From positions 29,869-62,135 of the forward strand of contig NZ_NEGZ01000051.1 in assembly GCF_002127585.1 (NCBI RefSeq): a DNA stretch of 32,267 bases. Direction: 5' to 3'. The stretch comes from Janthinobacterium sp. GW458P. Lineage in GTDB: Bacteria > Pseudomonadota > Gammaproteobacteria > Burkholderiales > Burkholderiaceae_D. Below, piece after piece: positions 1 to 11,893 of this stretch. A program made the translations under genes and the position numbers. Numbering within the stretch: position 1 is the first letter of the stretch; every line of letters begins with the position of its first letter. Below the pieces are notes generated by a model. It saw nothing but the letters and a program-made list of their open reading frames with translations, searched no databases and was not told where the DNA came from.

Positions 1-93
1 TTCCTTCCAGGCCACGCCTGCCAGCCAGCCCAGCATGACGAGGACGAGGCAGGCGCATGCCGCACTCAAGGTTTCAATCGACCATTTACTCAT
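1..93 (-). CDS. N-terminal fragment of a membrane-anchored protein (cut by window edge)
   Basis: An ATG at 93-91 opens a frame that runs off the left edge after 31 codons. The peptide starts MSKWSIETLS and continues with a hydrophobic stretch of about 17 residues (ACLVLVMLGWLAGVA), followed by WKE. That is the pattern of a signal anchor or first transmembrane helix. A purine-rich GAGGGG lies about 6 bases upstream of this ATG and supports the start; an in-frame ATG at 111 is the alternative. Too little of the protein is present to name a family. It is the next gene after ppc on the same strand, but the strong ppc terminator separates them. Confidence 0.6.
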   Translation of the reverse strand, partial: MSKWSIETLSAACACLVLVMLGWLAGVAWKE

Positions 94-210
94 CCGCGCC
101 CCTCGCGTCATGGTGGACCGCTGCGGTGCGCGTGGCGCCGGAGTGGGGAAAGTATCCGACGCTAGTGTAATACCAAATGTTGCTTTATTGAGAATATTTT
201 TCCATTTGGA

Positions 211-244
211 AAGCAAAAAGGGCCGGCCCTCGCGGCGCCGGCCC
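211..244 (-). terminator. Rho-independent terminator of ppc
   Basis: An 8-bp perfect GC stem (GGGCCGGC at 220-227 pairing with GCCGGCCC at 237-244) is followed, reading the minus strand, by TTTTTGCTT. It lies 28 bases past the ppc stop codon. Confidence 0.85.
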
Positions 245-271
245 CTGCCTGCCCATGGCGGCGTCGCGCGA

Positions 272-3112
<2,841 letters not shown>

Positions 3113-3363
3113 AATAAAGAACCAAAGTAGGTGTAAAAGCAAGGGAAAGAGGATCGCACCGGGCTTTTAGCCGCAGAGGGGAGGGGGCGCATGATAAAAT
3201 TTGTGGTCTTCAACATGGACGCTAGCCTGACTTGGCCGTATAGGCAAAGGGATAACGATTATAGCGACGATGGGCGTCATTTCGATACATTTAGATATCG
3301 CGTCGGCGAAATGGCAACGATAACGGTTAACGATAACGACTACGATAGCGAAAGAGCCTTGTT
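3113..3363. promoter_or_regulatory. Divergent ppc/hemC intergenic region with repeated ATAACG-type motifs
   Basis: This 251-base gap must carry the promoters of ppc (minus) and hemC (plus), but I see no confident -35/-10 pair for either. It contains AACGATAACG twice (3316-3325 and 3329-3338), a related ACGATAGCG at 3342-3350, and another GATAACGAT at 3251-3259. All lie on the hemC side. They could be a regulator-binding cluster, but the assignment is open. Confidence 0.4.
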
Positions 3364-4359
3364 TTGAAAGCATCCGAATTGACCCAGAATATTCCTTCCC
3401 GGCTGGTGATCGCCACGCGCGAGAGCCGTCTTGCCATGTGGCAAGCTGAACATGTGCGCGCGCGCCTGGCGGCACTCTATCCGCAGTGTAGCGTTGAAAT
3501 TCTCGGCATGACCACACGCGGCGACCAGATTCTCGACCGCGCCCTGTCCAAGGTAGGCGGCAAGGGCCTGTTCGTCAAGGAGCTGGAAGTGGCGATGGAC
3601 GAAGGCCGCGCCGACCTGGCCGTGCATTCGCTCAAGGACGTGCCGATGGAGTTGCCGCAGGGCTTTACCCTGGCCGCCATCCTCGAACGCGAAGACCCGC
3701 GCGACGCGTTTGTCTCGAACGATTACGCCAGCCTGGCCGAGCTGCCGCACGGCGCCGTCGTCGGCACGAGCAGCCTGCGCCGCCAGTCGCTGATCGCCGC
3801 GCGCTATCCGCACCTGACGATTTTGCCCCTGCGCGGCAACCTCGACACGCGCTTGGGCAAGCTCGACCGTGGCGACTACGCGGCCATCATCCTGGCCGCC
3901 GCCGGCCTGAAGCGCCTGGGTCTGGCGTCGCGCATCCGCGCCGTGCTGGCGCCGGAAGACAGCCTGCCGGCCGCCGGCCAGGGCGCCATGGCCATCGAGA
4001 TCCGCGCCGCGCGCGCGGACGGCGTCGACCTGGAGGCCGTGCTGGCGCCGCTGAACCACCTGGCCACGGCGCAAGCCGTCACGGCCGAGCGCAAGGTATC
4101 GAAGATTTTCGGCGGCAGCTGCCAGATTCCGCTGGCCGCGTTTGCCACGGTCGAGGGCGACAGCATGCGCTTGCGCGCCATGGTCGCCACGCCGGACGGC
4201 GCGCGCATGGCCAGCGCCGATGTCAGTGGCCCCGCCGCTGCGCCGGAACTGCTGGGCGAGCAGGTGGCCGAGTTGCTGCGCGGACAGGACGCTGCCGGCA
4301 TCCTCGCCTCCTGCGCCGTTACCCCCGACAACCATGAAGGCCTGGCGCCGCATGCCTGA
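3364..4359 (+). CDS. hemC: Hydroxymethylbilane synthase (porphobilinogen deaminase)
   Basis: HemC condenses four porphobilinogens into hydroxymethylbilane in tetrapyrrole synthesis. The 331-residue frame shows the N-terminal [16 protein letters not shown], the HSLKDVP motif with its catalytic aspartate at about residue 92, [21 protein letters not shown], and [10 protein letters not shown] with the dipyrromethane-attaching cysteine at about residue 253. No ATG precedes the conserved N-terminus, so the start is a TTG at 3364 or the in-frame TTG at 3379; neither has a strong ribosome-binding site. The gene is first in a four-gene hem operon and its 3' end overlaps hemD by 8 bases. Confidence 0.96.
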   Translation: MKASELTQNIPSRLVIATRESRLAMWQAEHVRARLAALYPQCSVEILGMTTRGDQILDRALSKVGGKGLFVKELEVAMDEGRADLAVHSLKDVPMELPQGFTLAAILEREDPRDAFVSNDYASLAELPHGAVVGTSSLRRQSLIAARYPHLTILPLRGNLDTRLGKLDRGDYAAIILAAAGLKRLGLASRIRAVLAPEDSLPAAGQGAMAIEIRAARADGVDLEAVLAPLNHLATAQAVTAERKVSKIFGGSCQIPLAAFATVEGDSMRLRAMVATPDGARMASADVSGPAAAPELLGEQVAELLRGQDAAGILASCAVTPDNHEGLAPHA

Positions 4360-5134
4360 CAGCGTGGTGATCACGCGGCCCGCGGCGCAAGCGGGGCCGC
4401 TGGCCGCCCGGATCGCGGCCCTGGGCTGGCCCGTGACCCTGCTGCCGCTGCTGGAAATCCACGCGCTCGACGGCGAGGATGAATGCGCGCGGCTGCAGGC
4501 CGTGCTGGCGCGCCTGGCGCAGTATGAGCTGGTGGCCTTCGTCTCGCCGAACGCCATCGACTGCGTCTTCGCGCACCTGGCCGCCTGGCCGGCCGGCGTG
4601 CCGCTGGCCGTGGTGGGCGAGGGCAGCCGCATGGCGCTGGCCGCGCACGGCGTCACCGACGCCAACGCGGCCATCACCAGTCCGCTCGACACGGCGCGCA
4701 GCGATTCCGAACATCTGTTGCTGGCGCTGGACTTGCCGGCCCTGCGCGGCAAGCGCGTGCTCATCGTGCGCGGCGACGGCGGACGCGATTACCTGGCCGA
4801 CGGCTTGCGCGCGGCCGGCGCGCAAGTCGAGTTCGTCACGGCGTACCGGCGCCAGGTACCCAGGCTGACGCCGGCCTTGCGGGCAACCCTGGAAAACTTG
4901 TTGCAGCATAATAATGACTGGATCATCACCAGCTCGGAAGCGCTGCGCGGCTTGCTGGCGCTGCTGGCCGAAATGGGCGATGACGCGCTGGCTGTTGCAA
5001 AAATGCAACAGCAGCATCTGATCGTGCCACACGCCCGCATTGCCCAAACGGCGGCGGCCCTGGGCTTTGCCCGGGTCACCTTGACAGGATCAGGCGACGC
5101 AGGAGTGCTCGCCGCGTTACAATCACGACCATGA
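4352..5134 (+). CDS. hemD: Uroporphyrinogen-III synthase
   Basis: HemD inverts ring D and cyclises hydroxymethylbilane to uroporphyrinogen III. The frame gives 260 residues, the usual size. It starts [15 protein letters not shown], with the typical VVITRP opening, and contains FVSPNAID and [16 protein letters not shown], the conserved second-domain region. The family is poorly conserved, so much of the assignment rests on the hemC-hemD-hemX order. I chose the ATG at 4352, which overlaps the hemC stop and has GAAGG upstream; an ATG at 4334 would add MKAWRR. The gene ends in an ATGA overlap with hemX. Confidence 0.93.
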   Translation: MPDSVVITRPAAQAGPLAARIAALGWPVTLLPLLEIHALDGEDECARLQAVLARLAQYELVAFVSPNAIDCVFAHLAAWPAGVPLAVVGEGSRMALAAHGVTDANAAITSPLDTARSDSEHLLLALDLPALRGKRVLIVRGDGGRDYLADGLRAAGAQVEFVTAYRRQVPRLTPALRATLENLLQHNNDWIITSSEALRGLLALLAEMGDDALAVAKMQQQHLIVPHARIAQTAAALGFARVTLTGSGDAGVLAALQSRP

Positions 5135-6279
5135 ACGAAATGCCTACACTCTCCGAACCGAATGCAACGCCTGGCGGCGCCGTGAAGACGGCGCCGCAGG
5201 CGGCCGACCAACCCGCTGGCCGCGCGCCGAGCTTGCTCGAGCAGCTGCAAAAGCCCATGAGCATCGCCGTCATCGTGCTGGCCGTGCTGCTGGCGGCGCA
5301 AAGCTGGTCGACCAGCAAGCAGATCCGCAACCTGCGCGAAGAAGTGGCCAAGCGCCTGCAAAAGGGCGATGTCAGCAATGCCGAAACGGGTGTGCTGGCG
5401 CGCAACGTGCAAGAAGGCACGAAAGAGCTGCAGATCAAGGTGGGCGCGCTGGAAAACCGCCAGAGCGAAACCCAGAGCCAGCAGCTTGCGCTGGAACAAC
5501 TGTACAACGACTTGTCGAAGAACCGCGACGAATGGGCGCTGACGGAAATCGAGCAGGTGCTGTCGACGGCCAGCCAGCAGCTGCAGCTGGCCGGCAACGT
5601 GCCCGGCGCGCTGATCGCCCTGCAAAACGCGGACCGCAGCCTGTCGCGCTCGGACAAGCCGCAATTCATCACCATCCGCCGCGCCATCGGCCGCGACATG
5701 GAAAAACTCAAGGCCCTGCCCAGCGTCGATTCGACGGGCGTGGCCCTGCGCCTGGACGCCGTGATCGCCCAGATCGACGCCTTGCCGATGCTGTCCGATG
5801 AAACGCCGGCCCTGCCTGCCGCTCCGCAAAAGCCGGGCAAGGCCAAGGCCGTGCGCGATGCCAGCGGCAAGCTGGTGGGGCCGCCGGCGCCGGAGCCGCT
5901 GCTGCAGAAGGTGCGCGACGGCTTCAATACGTGGAGCGGCGACATGTGGGCCGACGTGCGCCAGTTGATCCGCATCCGCCGCGTCGATACGCCGGAAGCG
6001 CTGATGCTGTCGCCGACGCAATCGTATTTCTTGCGCGAAAATGTCAAGCTGCGCCTGCTGAACGCCCGCATGGCCTTGTTGTCGCGCAATGAAACGGCGT
6101 TCCGCAACGATTTGATCGCCGCCCAGGATGCGCTGGCCAAGTATTTCGATACGCGCGCCAAGGGCACGCAGACGGCGCAAGCCCTGCTGCGCCAGGTGCA
6201 GGGCAGCAACCTGGCCATCGAAATGCCGACCTTGTCCGACAGCCTGACGGCTGTACGCAACTACAAAGCGAAGTCCTGA
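5131..6279 (+). CDS. hemX: HemX-type membrane-anchored protein of the haem operon
   Basis: A 382-residue protein of the HemX family, encoded next to hemD in many proteobacteria. A Pro/Ala-rich cytoplasmic head of about 45 residues is followed by one transmembrane helix (IAVIVLAVLLAAQ, about residues 46-58), a predicted coiled coil (about 65-130, rich in Glu, Gln and Lys), and a conserved periplasmic region with ALTEIEQVLSTASQQLQL and WADVRQLIRIRR. The family is often labelled uroporphyrinogen-III C-methyltransferase, but I see no SAM-binding methyltransferase domain, so that name should not be transferred. It probably organises or supports haem enzymes at the membrane, which is an inference. 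Translation is coupled to hemD by an ATGA overlap; hemY follows after 4 bases. Confidence 0.9.
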   Translation: MNEMPTLSEPNATPGGAVKTAPQAADQPAGRAPSLLEQLQKPMSIAVIVLAVLLAAQSWSTSKQIRNLREEVAKRLQKGDVSNAETGVLARNVQEGTKELQIKVGALENRQSETQSQQLALEQLYNDLSKNRDEWALTEIEQVLSTASQQLQLAGNVPGALIALQNADRSLSRSDKPQFITIRRAIGRDMEKLKALPSVDSTGVALRLDAVIAQIDALPMLSDETPALPAAPQKPGKAKAVRDASGKLVGPPAPEPLLQKVRDGFNTWSGDMWADVRQLIRIRRVDTPEALMLSPTQSYFLRENVKLRLLNARMALLSRNETAFRNDLIAAQDALAKYFDTRAKGTQTAQALLRQVQGSNLAIEMPTLSDSLTAVRNYKAKS

Positions 6280-6283
6280 GCCC

Positions 6284-7480
6284 ATGCGTCTATTTCTCTG
6301 GTTACTCGCCCTGATGGCCGCGGCGATCGGTATCGCCGTGACGGCCCGTTTCAACCCCGGCAACGTGGTGCTGTTCTATCCGCCATACCGCATCGACCTG
6401 TCGCTGAACTTCTTCCTGCTGCTGGAAGTGCTGCTGTTCGTGCTGCTGTATCTGCTGGTGCGCGCCGTGCGCGCCACCGTGCGCATGCCGGCGCAAGTGG
6501 CCGCCTACCGCCAGCGCAAGCGTGAGCGCGACGGCAACAAGGGCTTGCGCGAAGCCTTGAAGGCCCTGTTCGAAGGCCGTTTCGGCCATGCGGAAAAAGC
6601 CGCCCTGCGCGCCGCCGAGCTGGACGAGAACGCCGGCCTGGCCGCGCTGATCGGCGCGCGCGCCGCGCACCGCATGCGCCAGTCCGAGCGCCGCGACAGC
6701 TGGCTGGCCCGCGTCGAAGGCGATGCGAGCCTGAAGACGGCGCGTTTGATGACGGTGACGGAATTGCTGGTCGACGACCACCAGCCGGAAGCGGCGCTGG
6801 CCGCCGTGCGCGAACTGAACGCCAGCGGCACGCGCCACATCCACGCCCTGCAATGGTCGCTCAAGGCCGAGCAGCAGGCGAAGAACTGGCCGGAAGTGCT
6901 GCGCCTCGTGCGTTCGCTCGACAAGCACCGTGCCCTGCATCCGGCCCTGTCCTCGCGCCTGCGCGAGCTGGCCTATGACCATTTGCTGTCCGACCCGTCG
7001 CACGACGCCGAATCGCTGATGCGCGTGTGGTCCACCGTGCCGGGCGCCGACCGGGTCAAGCCGTATATCGCCTGCCGCGCCGCCACGGCCCTGAATGCGC
7101 GCGGCCTGCATGACGAAGCGCGCCTCGTGTGCGAAGAGTCGCTGGCCGCCGACTGGGACGACCGCGTCGTGCGCGCCTACCGCGAAGCGGCGGCCCCGGG
7201 CGGCACGCCGGCCCTGCTGCTGCAGATCGAGCATTGCGAACAGTGGCTGAAACAGCGCCCGCTGGACGCGGAACTGGCCCTGACCCTCGGTTCCCTGTGC
7301 CTTAAGCAGAAACTGTGGGGCAAGGCGCAGCGCCACCTGGAGCAGGCCCTGTCCGACGCGAACGAGCCGCAGATGGTGCGCGATGCCCACCTGAAGCTGG
7401 CGCAGATGCACGACGCCTTGCAGCAAACCGAGCAGGCCGCCGCGCATTACCGGCAATGCGCCTTGGCAACAATTCTTTAA
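6284..7480 (+). CDS. hemY: HemY-type membrane TPR protein of the haem operon
   Basis: A 398-residue protein with two N-terminal transmembrane helices (about residues 2-20 and 38-60) and the HemY_N signature in between (GNVVLFYPPYRIDLS). A basic segment and a long helical TPR-type solenoid follow, for example EAALAAVRELNASG and WGKAQRHLEQALSDAN. This is the proteobacterial HemY named after the hem operon, not the protoporphyrinogen oxidase of Bacillus. Its exact role in late haem synthesis is unsettled in the literature I know. It is the last gene of hemC-hemD-hemX-hemY and is followed 11 bases later by a strong terminator. Confidence 0.92.
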   Translation: MRLFLWLLALMAAAIGIAVTARFNPGNVVLFYPPYRIDLSLNFFLLLEVLLFVLLYLLVRAVRATVRMPAQVAAYRQRKRERDGNKGLREALKALFEGRFGHAEKAALRAAELDENAGLAALIGARAAHRMRQSERRDSWLARVEGDASLKTARLMTVTELLVDDHQPEAALAAVRELNASGTRHIHALQWSLKAEQQAKNWPEVLRLVRSLDKHRALHPALSSRLRELAYDHLLSDPSHDAESLMRVWSTVPGADRVKPYIACRAATALNARGLHDEARLVCEESLAADWDDRVVRAYREAAAPGGTPALLLQIEHCEQWLKQRPLDAELALTLGSLCLKQKLWGKAQRHLEQALSDANEPQMVRDAHLKLAQMHDALQQTEQAAAHYRQCALATIL

Positions 7481-7491
7481 GGGAATTATAT

Positions 7492-7526
7492 GAACCCGTT
7501 TTCCACAAGAAAACGGGTTCTTTTTT
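7492..7526 (+). terminator. Rho-independent terminator of the hem operon
   Basis: A 12-bp perfect stem (GAACCCGTTTTC at 7492-7503 with GAAAACGGGTTC at 7509-7520) and a CACAA loop are followed by six T residues. Confidence 0.95.
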
Positions 7527-7560
7527 ATCTGCTGCAGCGCACAAGCCCAGCCGACTTCTC

Positions 7561-7566
7561 TATAAT
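7561..7566 (+). promoter_or_regulatory. Probable -10 element of the ppa promoter
   Basis: A perfect TATAAT lies 40 bases upstream of the ppa ATG and just after the hem terminator. The -35 position (about 7538-7543, CGCACA) is poor, so only the -10 is supported. Confidence 0.5.
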
Positions 7567-7605
7567 TACGCCGTTAAAACACAATCCGCATAATGAGGAA
7601 AATCC

Positions 7606-8154
7606 ATGAGTTTGAATAACGTCTCTTCCGGCCGCGACCTGCCGAACGATTTCAACGTCGTCATCGAAATCCCGATGAACGCCGATCCGATCAAGTACGA
7701 AGTCGACAAGGAAAGCGGCGCGATCTTCGTCGATCGCTTCATGGGTACCGCCATGCACTACCCATGCAACTATGGCTACGTGCCGAACACCCTGTCGCCG
7801 GACGGCGACCCGGTCGACGTGCTGGTCATCACCCCATTCCCGCTGATCCCGGGCGTGGTCGTGCGCTGCCGTCCTATCGGCGTGCTGAAAATGACCGACG
7901 AGTCGGGCGAAGACGCGAAAGTGCTGGCCGTGCCAGTCGACAAGGTTCTGTCGATCTACAGCCACTGGCAAAAGCCGGAAGACCTGAACGAACTGCGCCT
8001 GCGCCAGATCCAGCATTTCTTCGAGCACTACAAGGATCTGGAAAAAGGCAAATGGGTCAAGATCGACGGCTGGTATGGTCCAGACGTTGCCAAGGAAGAG
8101 ATCCTGGGCGGCGTGGCCGCCTTCAAGGCTGACGCCGACAAAGCCGCTTCCTGA
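7606..8154 (+). CDS. ppa: Inorganic pyrophosphatase, soluble family I
   Basis: This cytosolic enzyme hydrolyses pyrophosphate to two phosphates and pulls biosynthetic reactions forward. At 182 residues it has the size of hexameric bacterial family I enzymes. The metal-binding signature DGDPVDV spans residues 66-72 (Asp66, Asp68, Asp71). Also present are IEIP near the start, [23 protein letters not shown] and [18 protein letters not shown] ribosome-binding site lies 8 bases upstream of the ATG. The gene is a single unit between the hem operon terminator and its own terminator. Confidence 0.97.
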   Translation: MSLNNVSSGRDLPNDFNVVIEIPMNADPIKYEVDKESGAIFVDRFMGTAMHYPCNYGYVPNTLSPDGDPVDVLVITPFPLIPGVVVRCRPIGVLKMTDESGEDAKVLAVPVDKVLSIYSHWQKPEDLNELRLRQIQHFFEHYKDLEKGKWVKIDGWYGPDVAKEEILGGVAAFKADADKAAS

Positions 8155-8211
8155 TGCGTCACCGTGGGCGGAAAACCGCGGCCTGCCGCCGGTCTCCTCC
8201 CGTGTGCGCGT

Positions 8212-8252
8212 AAAAAACGCCTCCTGCCATCATGGCTGGAGGCGTTTTTTTT
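8212..8252 (+). terminator. Rho-independent terminator of ppa, potentially bidirectional
   Basis: The stem ACGCCTCC...GGAGGCGT contains an inner GCCA/TGGC stem. Six A residues precede it and eight T residues follow it, so it could also stop minus-strand transcripts from the acyltransferase gene. Confidence 0.93.
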
Positions 8253-8305
8253 GCCATAAACATCATGTTTTCCGAAGAATGAATCCGCCTTGATGCGCTT
8301 AATTT

Positions 8306-8334
8306 ATTGTTGATAAATTAATTGCATCAACAAT
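8306..8334. repeat. 9-bp AT-rich inverted repeat
   Basis: ATTGTTGAT at 8306-8314 and ATCAACAAT at 8326-8334 are perfect inverted copies around an 11-base AT-rich spacer. There is no T-run, so it looks more like a protein-binding site or remnant than a terminator. No promoter or gene is clearly attached to it. Confidence 0.45.
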
Positions 8335-8503
8335 CACAGCGAGGTCATAGGCATGCCGGGCATGTTGCTGCCGACCCCGGCGTGGCGCGCCTGCAAGCTG
8401 CGGAAGGAGGGCGCCGCCGCTTCCACGCCGGACCGCCCGGCCGCCTGCTCCGGCGCAATGCGCCCGATGGCTGGCGCTCTCCCCGCCGCCAGGGCGGGCG
8501 GTT

Positions 8504-9664
8504 TTACGCGCGAAACGGGCTGTGCTCGTTCAATTCATCGAGATAGGCGTCGATGCCGCCCCGCTCCCGTTCCAGGAAGCGCTGCACGGCGTCGGCGAAC
8601 GCGGGGTGGGCCAGCCAGTGGGCGGACCAGGTCTTTTGCGGTAGGAAGCCCCGCGCCATCTTGTGCTCGCCCTGGGCGCCCCCTTCGAACGTGGCGATGC
8701 CGTTGGCGATGCAAAACTCCAGCGGCTGGTAATACGCCGTCTCGAAATGCAGGCAGGGCACGTGCTCGAGCGCGCCCCAGTAGCGGCCATACAAGGTGTC
8801 GGCCGTGTGGATCACGAGCGAGGCGGCGATGGCCCGGCCGTCGCGCTCGGCGATCACCAGCAATATGTTCTGCGGCATGGCCGCACCGATGCGCCGGAAG
8901 AAATCCAGCGACAGATAGGGCGATGAGCGGTGTTCCGCATAGGTATTGCTGTAGCAGCGGTGAAACAGCTTCCAGTCGGCGTCAACCGCATCGACGCCCC
9001 GTACCTGGCGCATGACCACGCCCGCTTCCCGCACCTTGCGCCGTTCGGCGCGGATATTCTTGCGCTTCCTGTGTTCCAGCGTGGCGAGGAATTGCTCGAA
9101 ATCCGCGTAGCCGGGATTGAGCCAGTGAAACTGCACGCCGCTGCGCAGCAGGTAGCCAGCTTGTTCGAGCTGGCGCGCCTCGTTTTCCGGCGGGAACAGG
9201 ATGTGACAGGACGACACCGCGCTGGCCTGCTGCCGGGCCTGCAGAAAGGCCAGCAGGGCGGCGCGCGCCTGGCCGTCGCGGGCCAGCAGGCGCGTGCCGC
9301 TGACGGGCGTAAACGGAATCGCCGACAACAGTTTCGGGTAATATTCAAGGCCATGCTGCTGATAGGCATCGGCCCAGGCCCAGTCGAACACATACTCGCC
9401 GTACGAGTGCATTTTCAGGTACAGGGGCAGGGCGGCGGCCAGGGTCTCGCCTTGCCACAGCGCCAGGTAATTCGGCTGCCAGCCCGTGTCCGCGCTGGCG
9501 CAGCCGGACTCGTGCAGCGCGTGCAAGAAGGCATACGAGAGGAAGGGAGTGGCCTCCGCCCTGGCGTCCGCCTGGCTGGCCAGCAGTTCAGACCAGGCCG
9601 CTTCGCCAATTTCCGCCAGAGTAGAGACGATAGCCGTGCGATAATTCATTGTTGTAGTGTGCAT
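8504..9664 (-). CDS. FemAB/GNAT-like acyltransferase, DUF482 (COG3146) family
   Basis: A 386-residue protein of the PF04339 family, whose members have the acyl-CoA N-acyltransferase fold and resemble FemAB peptidoglycan-related transferases. Recognisable stretches are TPFLSYAFLHALHESGC near the N-terminus, the basic block HRKRKNIRAERRKV (about residues 196-209), FHRCYSNTYAEHRSSPYLS, and near the C-terminus FETAYYQPLEFCIANG, FEGGAQGEHKMARGF and WSAHWLAHPAF. The substrate is unknown; a peptidoglycan or amino-acid role is only inferred from the fold. The ATG at 9664 has GAGAG about 8 bases upstream; an in-frame ATG at 9649 is possible. It is divergent from nadE across 84 bases. Confidence 0.85.
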   Translation of the reverse strand: MHTTTMNYRTAIVSTLAEIGEAAWSELLASQADARAEATPFLSYAFLHALHESGCASADTGWQPNYLALWQGETLAAALPLYLKMHSYGEYVFDWAWADAYQQHGLEYYPKLLSAIPFTPVSGTRLLARDGQARAALLAFLQARQQASAVSSCHILFPPENEARQLEQAGYLLRSGVQFHWLNPGYADFEQFLATLEHRKRKNIRAERRKVREAGVVMRQVRGVDAVDADWKLFHRCYSNTYAEHRSSPYLSLDFFRRIGAAMPQNILLVIAERDGRAIAASLVIHTADTLYGRYWGALEHVPCLHFETAYYQPLEFCIANGIATFEGGAQGEHKMARGFLPQKTWSAHWLAHPAFADAVQRFLERERGGIDAYLDELNEHSPFRA

Positions 9665-9748
9665 TCATCACTCTCGGGGCACCGCCGGCGGCCTGCGCGC
9701 CCAGGGGCTCGCCCCATCTTGTTTAATAAAAACGAAATATCCATCATC

Positions 9749-11365
9749 ATGACAGTCAAAGTCGCAATTGCTCAAATGAATAGTACGGTCGGCGATCTGG
9801 CCGGTAACCGTGCCAAGATCTTCGACCTTTCCCGCCGCGCCTTTGAAGCGGGCGCCGATATCGTGCTCACGCCGGAACTGTCGCTGGTCGGCTATCCGCC
9901 CGAGGACCTGCTGCTGCGCAATGCATTCTACGCAAAAACGCAGCAGGCGTTTGCCGAGCTGGCCCGCGACCTGGCCCAGTTCAAGGATTTGCACGTGGTG
10001 GTGGGCTTGCCGCTGCAGGACGAGAAGGGCGTGCGCCACAATGCCGCCTCCGTGCTGCTCAATGGCGAGGTGCTGGGCACCTACCGCAAGCACGATTTGC
10101 CGAACACCACCGTGTTCGATGAAAAACGTTACTTTACGTCGTCGGACCAGGCTTTCGTGTTCGGCGTGAAGGGCGTGCGTTTTGGCATCAATATCTGCGA
10201 AGACACATGGTTCGAACACGCCCCCACGCGCGCCCGCGCGGCCGGCGCGCAAGTGCTGCTGGTGCCGAACGGCTCGCCCTACCACATGAACAAGCAGCAC
10301 CTGCGCTACGAAACCATGCGCAGGAACGTCAGCACGCAAGGCATGGCCCTCGTGTACGCCAACCTCGTCGGCGGCCAGGACGAGCTGATTTTCGACGGCG
10401 ATTCGTTTGTCATGGATGCGGCCGGCACCATTTGCGCCCAGCTGCGCCATTTCGCGGAAGACTTGCAACTGGTCGAGTTCGACGGCGCCGCGCCCGTGCC
10501 GCAGCCGCTGGCCGCGCCGTTGACGACGGAAGCGCAGGTGTACCAGGCGCTGGTGCTGGGCGTGCGCGACTACATAGTCAAGAACGGTTTCCCGGGCGTA
10601 CTGATCGGCATGTCGGGCGGCGTCGATTCCGCCCTGACCCTGGCCATCGCCGTCGATGCGCTGGGCGCCGACAAGGTGCGCGCCGTCATGATGCCGTCGC
10701 AGTTCACGGCCGACATCTCGTGGATCGATTCGCGCGACATGGTAAAACGCCTCGATGTGCGCTACGATGAAATTCCGATCAAGCAAACCTTCGATGCCTT
10801 CCGCGCTACCTTGGCCGGCGAGTTCGCGGGGCTGGCGGAAGACGCGACGGAAGAAAACATCCAGGCGCGCATCCGCGGCACCCTGCTGATGGCCCTGTCG
10901 AACAAGCATGGCAGCATTGTGTTGACGACTGGCAACAAGAGCGAAATGGCTGTCGGCTATTGCACCCTGTACGGCGACATGGCGGGCGGCTTTGCCGTCA
11001 TCAAGGATATCGCCAAGACCCTCGTGTACCGCCTGTGCGCGTACCGCAACGGCATCTCAAGCGTGATACCCGAGCGCATCCTGACGCGCGGACCGTCGGC
11101 CGAGCTGCGCGCCGACCAGCTGGACCAGGACTCGTTGCCGCCGTATGACGTGCTCGACGGCATCATGCAGCTGTACATGGAAGAAAACCGGCCGATCGCC
11201 GAGATTATCGAGGCTGGCTACCCGCCGGCCGATGTGGCGAAAATCACGCGCCTGATCAAGATCAATGAATACAAGCGGCGCCAGTCGCCCGTGGGCATCC
11301 GCGTCACGCACCGTGGCTTCGGGCGCGACTGGCGCTACCCGATTACCTCCAGGTTCTACGAATAA
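9749..11365 (+). CDS. nadE: Glutamine-dependent NAD+ synthase
   Basis: NadE amidates nicotinic acid adenine dinucleotide to NAD+ with ATP, using ammonia from glutamine. The 538 residues carry an N-terminal nitrilase-type glutaminase with its triad visible as Glu43 (TPELSLVGYPPEDLL), Lys114 (YRKHDLPN) and Cys150 (INICEDTWF). A C-terminal ammonia-dependent synthetase follows, with the P-loop SGGVDS at residues 289-294, TGNKSEMAVGY and LYGDMAGGF. I chose the ATG at 9749 because the conserved MTVKVAIAQMNSTVGD starts there; the reading frame stays open far upstream only as a shadow of the acyltransferase gene. The ribosome-binding site is weak. glnB follows after 41 bases, probably in the same operon. 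Confidence 0.96.
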   Translation: MTVKVAIAQMNSTVGDLAGNRAKIFDLSRRAFEAGADIVLTPELSLVGYPPEDLLLRNAFYAKTQQAFAELARDLAQFKDLHVVVGLPLQDEKGVRHNAASVLLNGEVLGTYRKHDLPNTTVFDEKRYFTSSDQAFVFGVKGVRFGINICEDTWFEHAPTRARAAGAQVLLVPNGSPYHMNKQHLRYETMRRNVSTQGMALVYANLVGGQDELIFDGDSFVMDAAGTICAQLRHFAEDLQLVEFDGAAPVPQPLAAPLTTEAQVYQALVLGVRDYIVKNGFPGVLIGMSGGVDSALTLAIAVDALGADKVRAVMMPSQFTADISWIDSRDMVKRLDVRYDEIPIKQTFDAFRATLAGEFAGLAEDATEENIQARIRGTLLMALSNKHGSIVLTTGNKSEMAVGYCTLYGDMAGGFAVIKDIAKTLVYRLCAYRNGISSVIPERILTRGPSAELRADQLDQDSLPPYDVLDGIMQLYMEENRPIAEIIEAGYPPADVAKITRLIKINEYKRRQSPVGIRVTHRGFGRDWRYPITSRFYE

Positions 11366-11397
11366 GCAGCCATCTGTCCACAATCCAACAATTTTAA

Positions 11398-11745
<348 letters not shown>

Positions 11746-11893
11746 ACAGCACCAGCCATCAGCTGCTGCGCGTCGCGCTTTGCGGCCTGCGATGCTCGCT
11801 GTGCTCCAGCACAGCTGCGCTTCTTAGCCATATGGGGGCGCCGAGCCTCGCTGCCGCCCGCTACGCTTCTGGCAGGCGCGATGCCTGTGTTGT
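11746..11893. other. Structured glnB/TRIC intergenic region
   Basis: This gap between convergent genes is GC-rich and holds a GCTGTGCT/AGCACAGC dyad at 11798-11815, but no T-run. No gene is supported; the minus-strand frame here (starting MAKKRSCAGA) lacks any family likeness. Confidence 0.35.

Larger units (their letters stand above)
8155..8503. other. ppa to acyltransferase intergenic region, no gene recognised
   Basis: This 349-base stretch holds the ppa terminator (8212-8252) and an AT-rich dyad at 8306-8334. The rest (about 8340-8500) is GC-rich with no supported gene. One minus-strand frame (8334-8534) is open with GC-rich third positions but has no usable start or ribosome-binding site. 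Confidence 0.5.

Noticed and set aside
4789..6363. Long minus-strand open frame (524 codons) opposite hemD and hemX
   Set aside because: Composition is typical of an antisense shadow and the plus-strand hem operon is clear.
8334..8534. Minus-strand frame open for 67 codons after the acyltransferase gene, GC-rich at third positions
   Set aside because: Begins right after an in-frame TGA, has no start codon with a ribosome-binding site and no family likeness; a gene remnant cannot be excluded.
8930..9748. Upstream extension of the nadE reading frame
   Set aside because: Shadow of the acyltransferase gene; the conserved NadE N-terminus begins at 9749.
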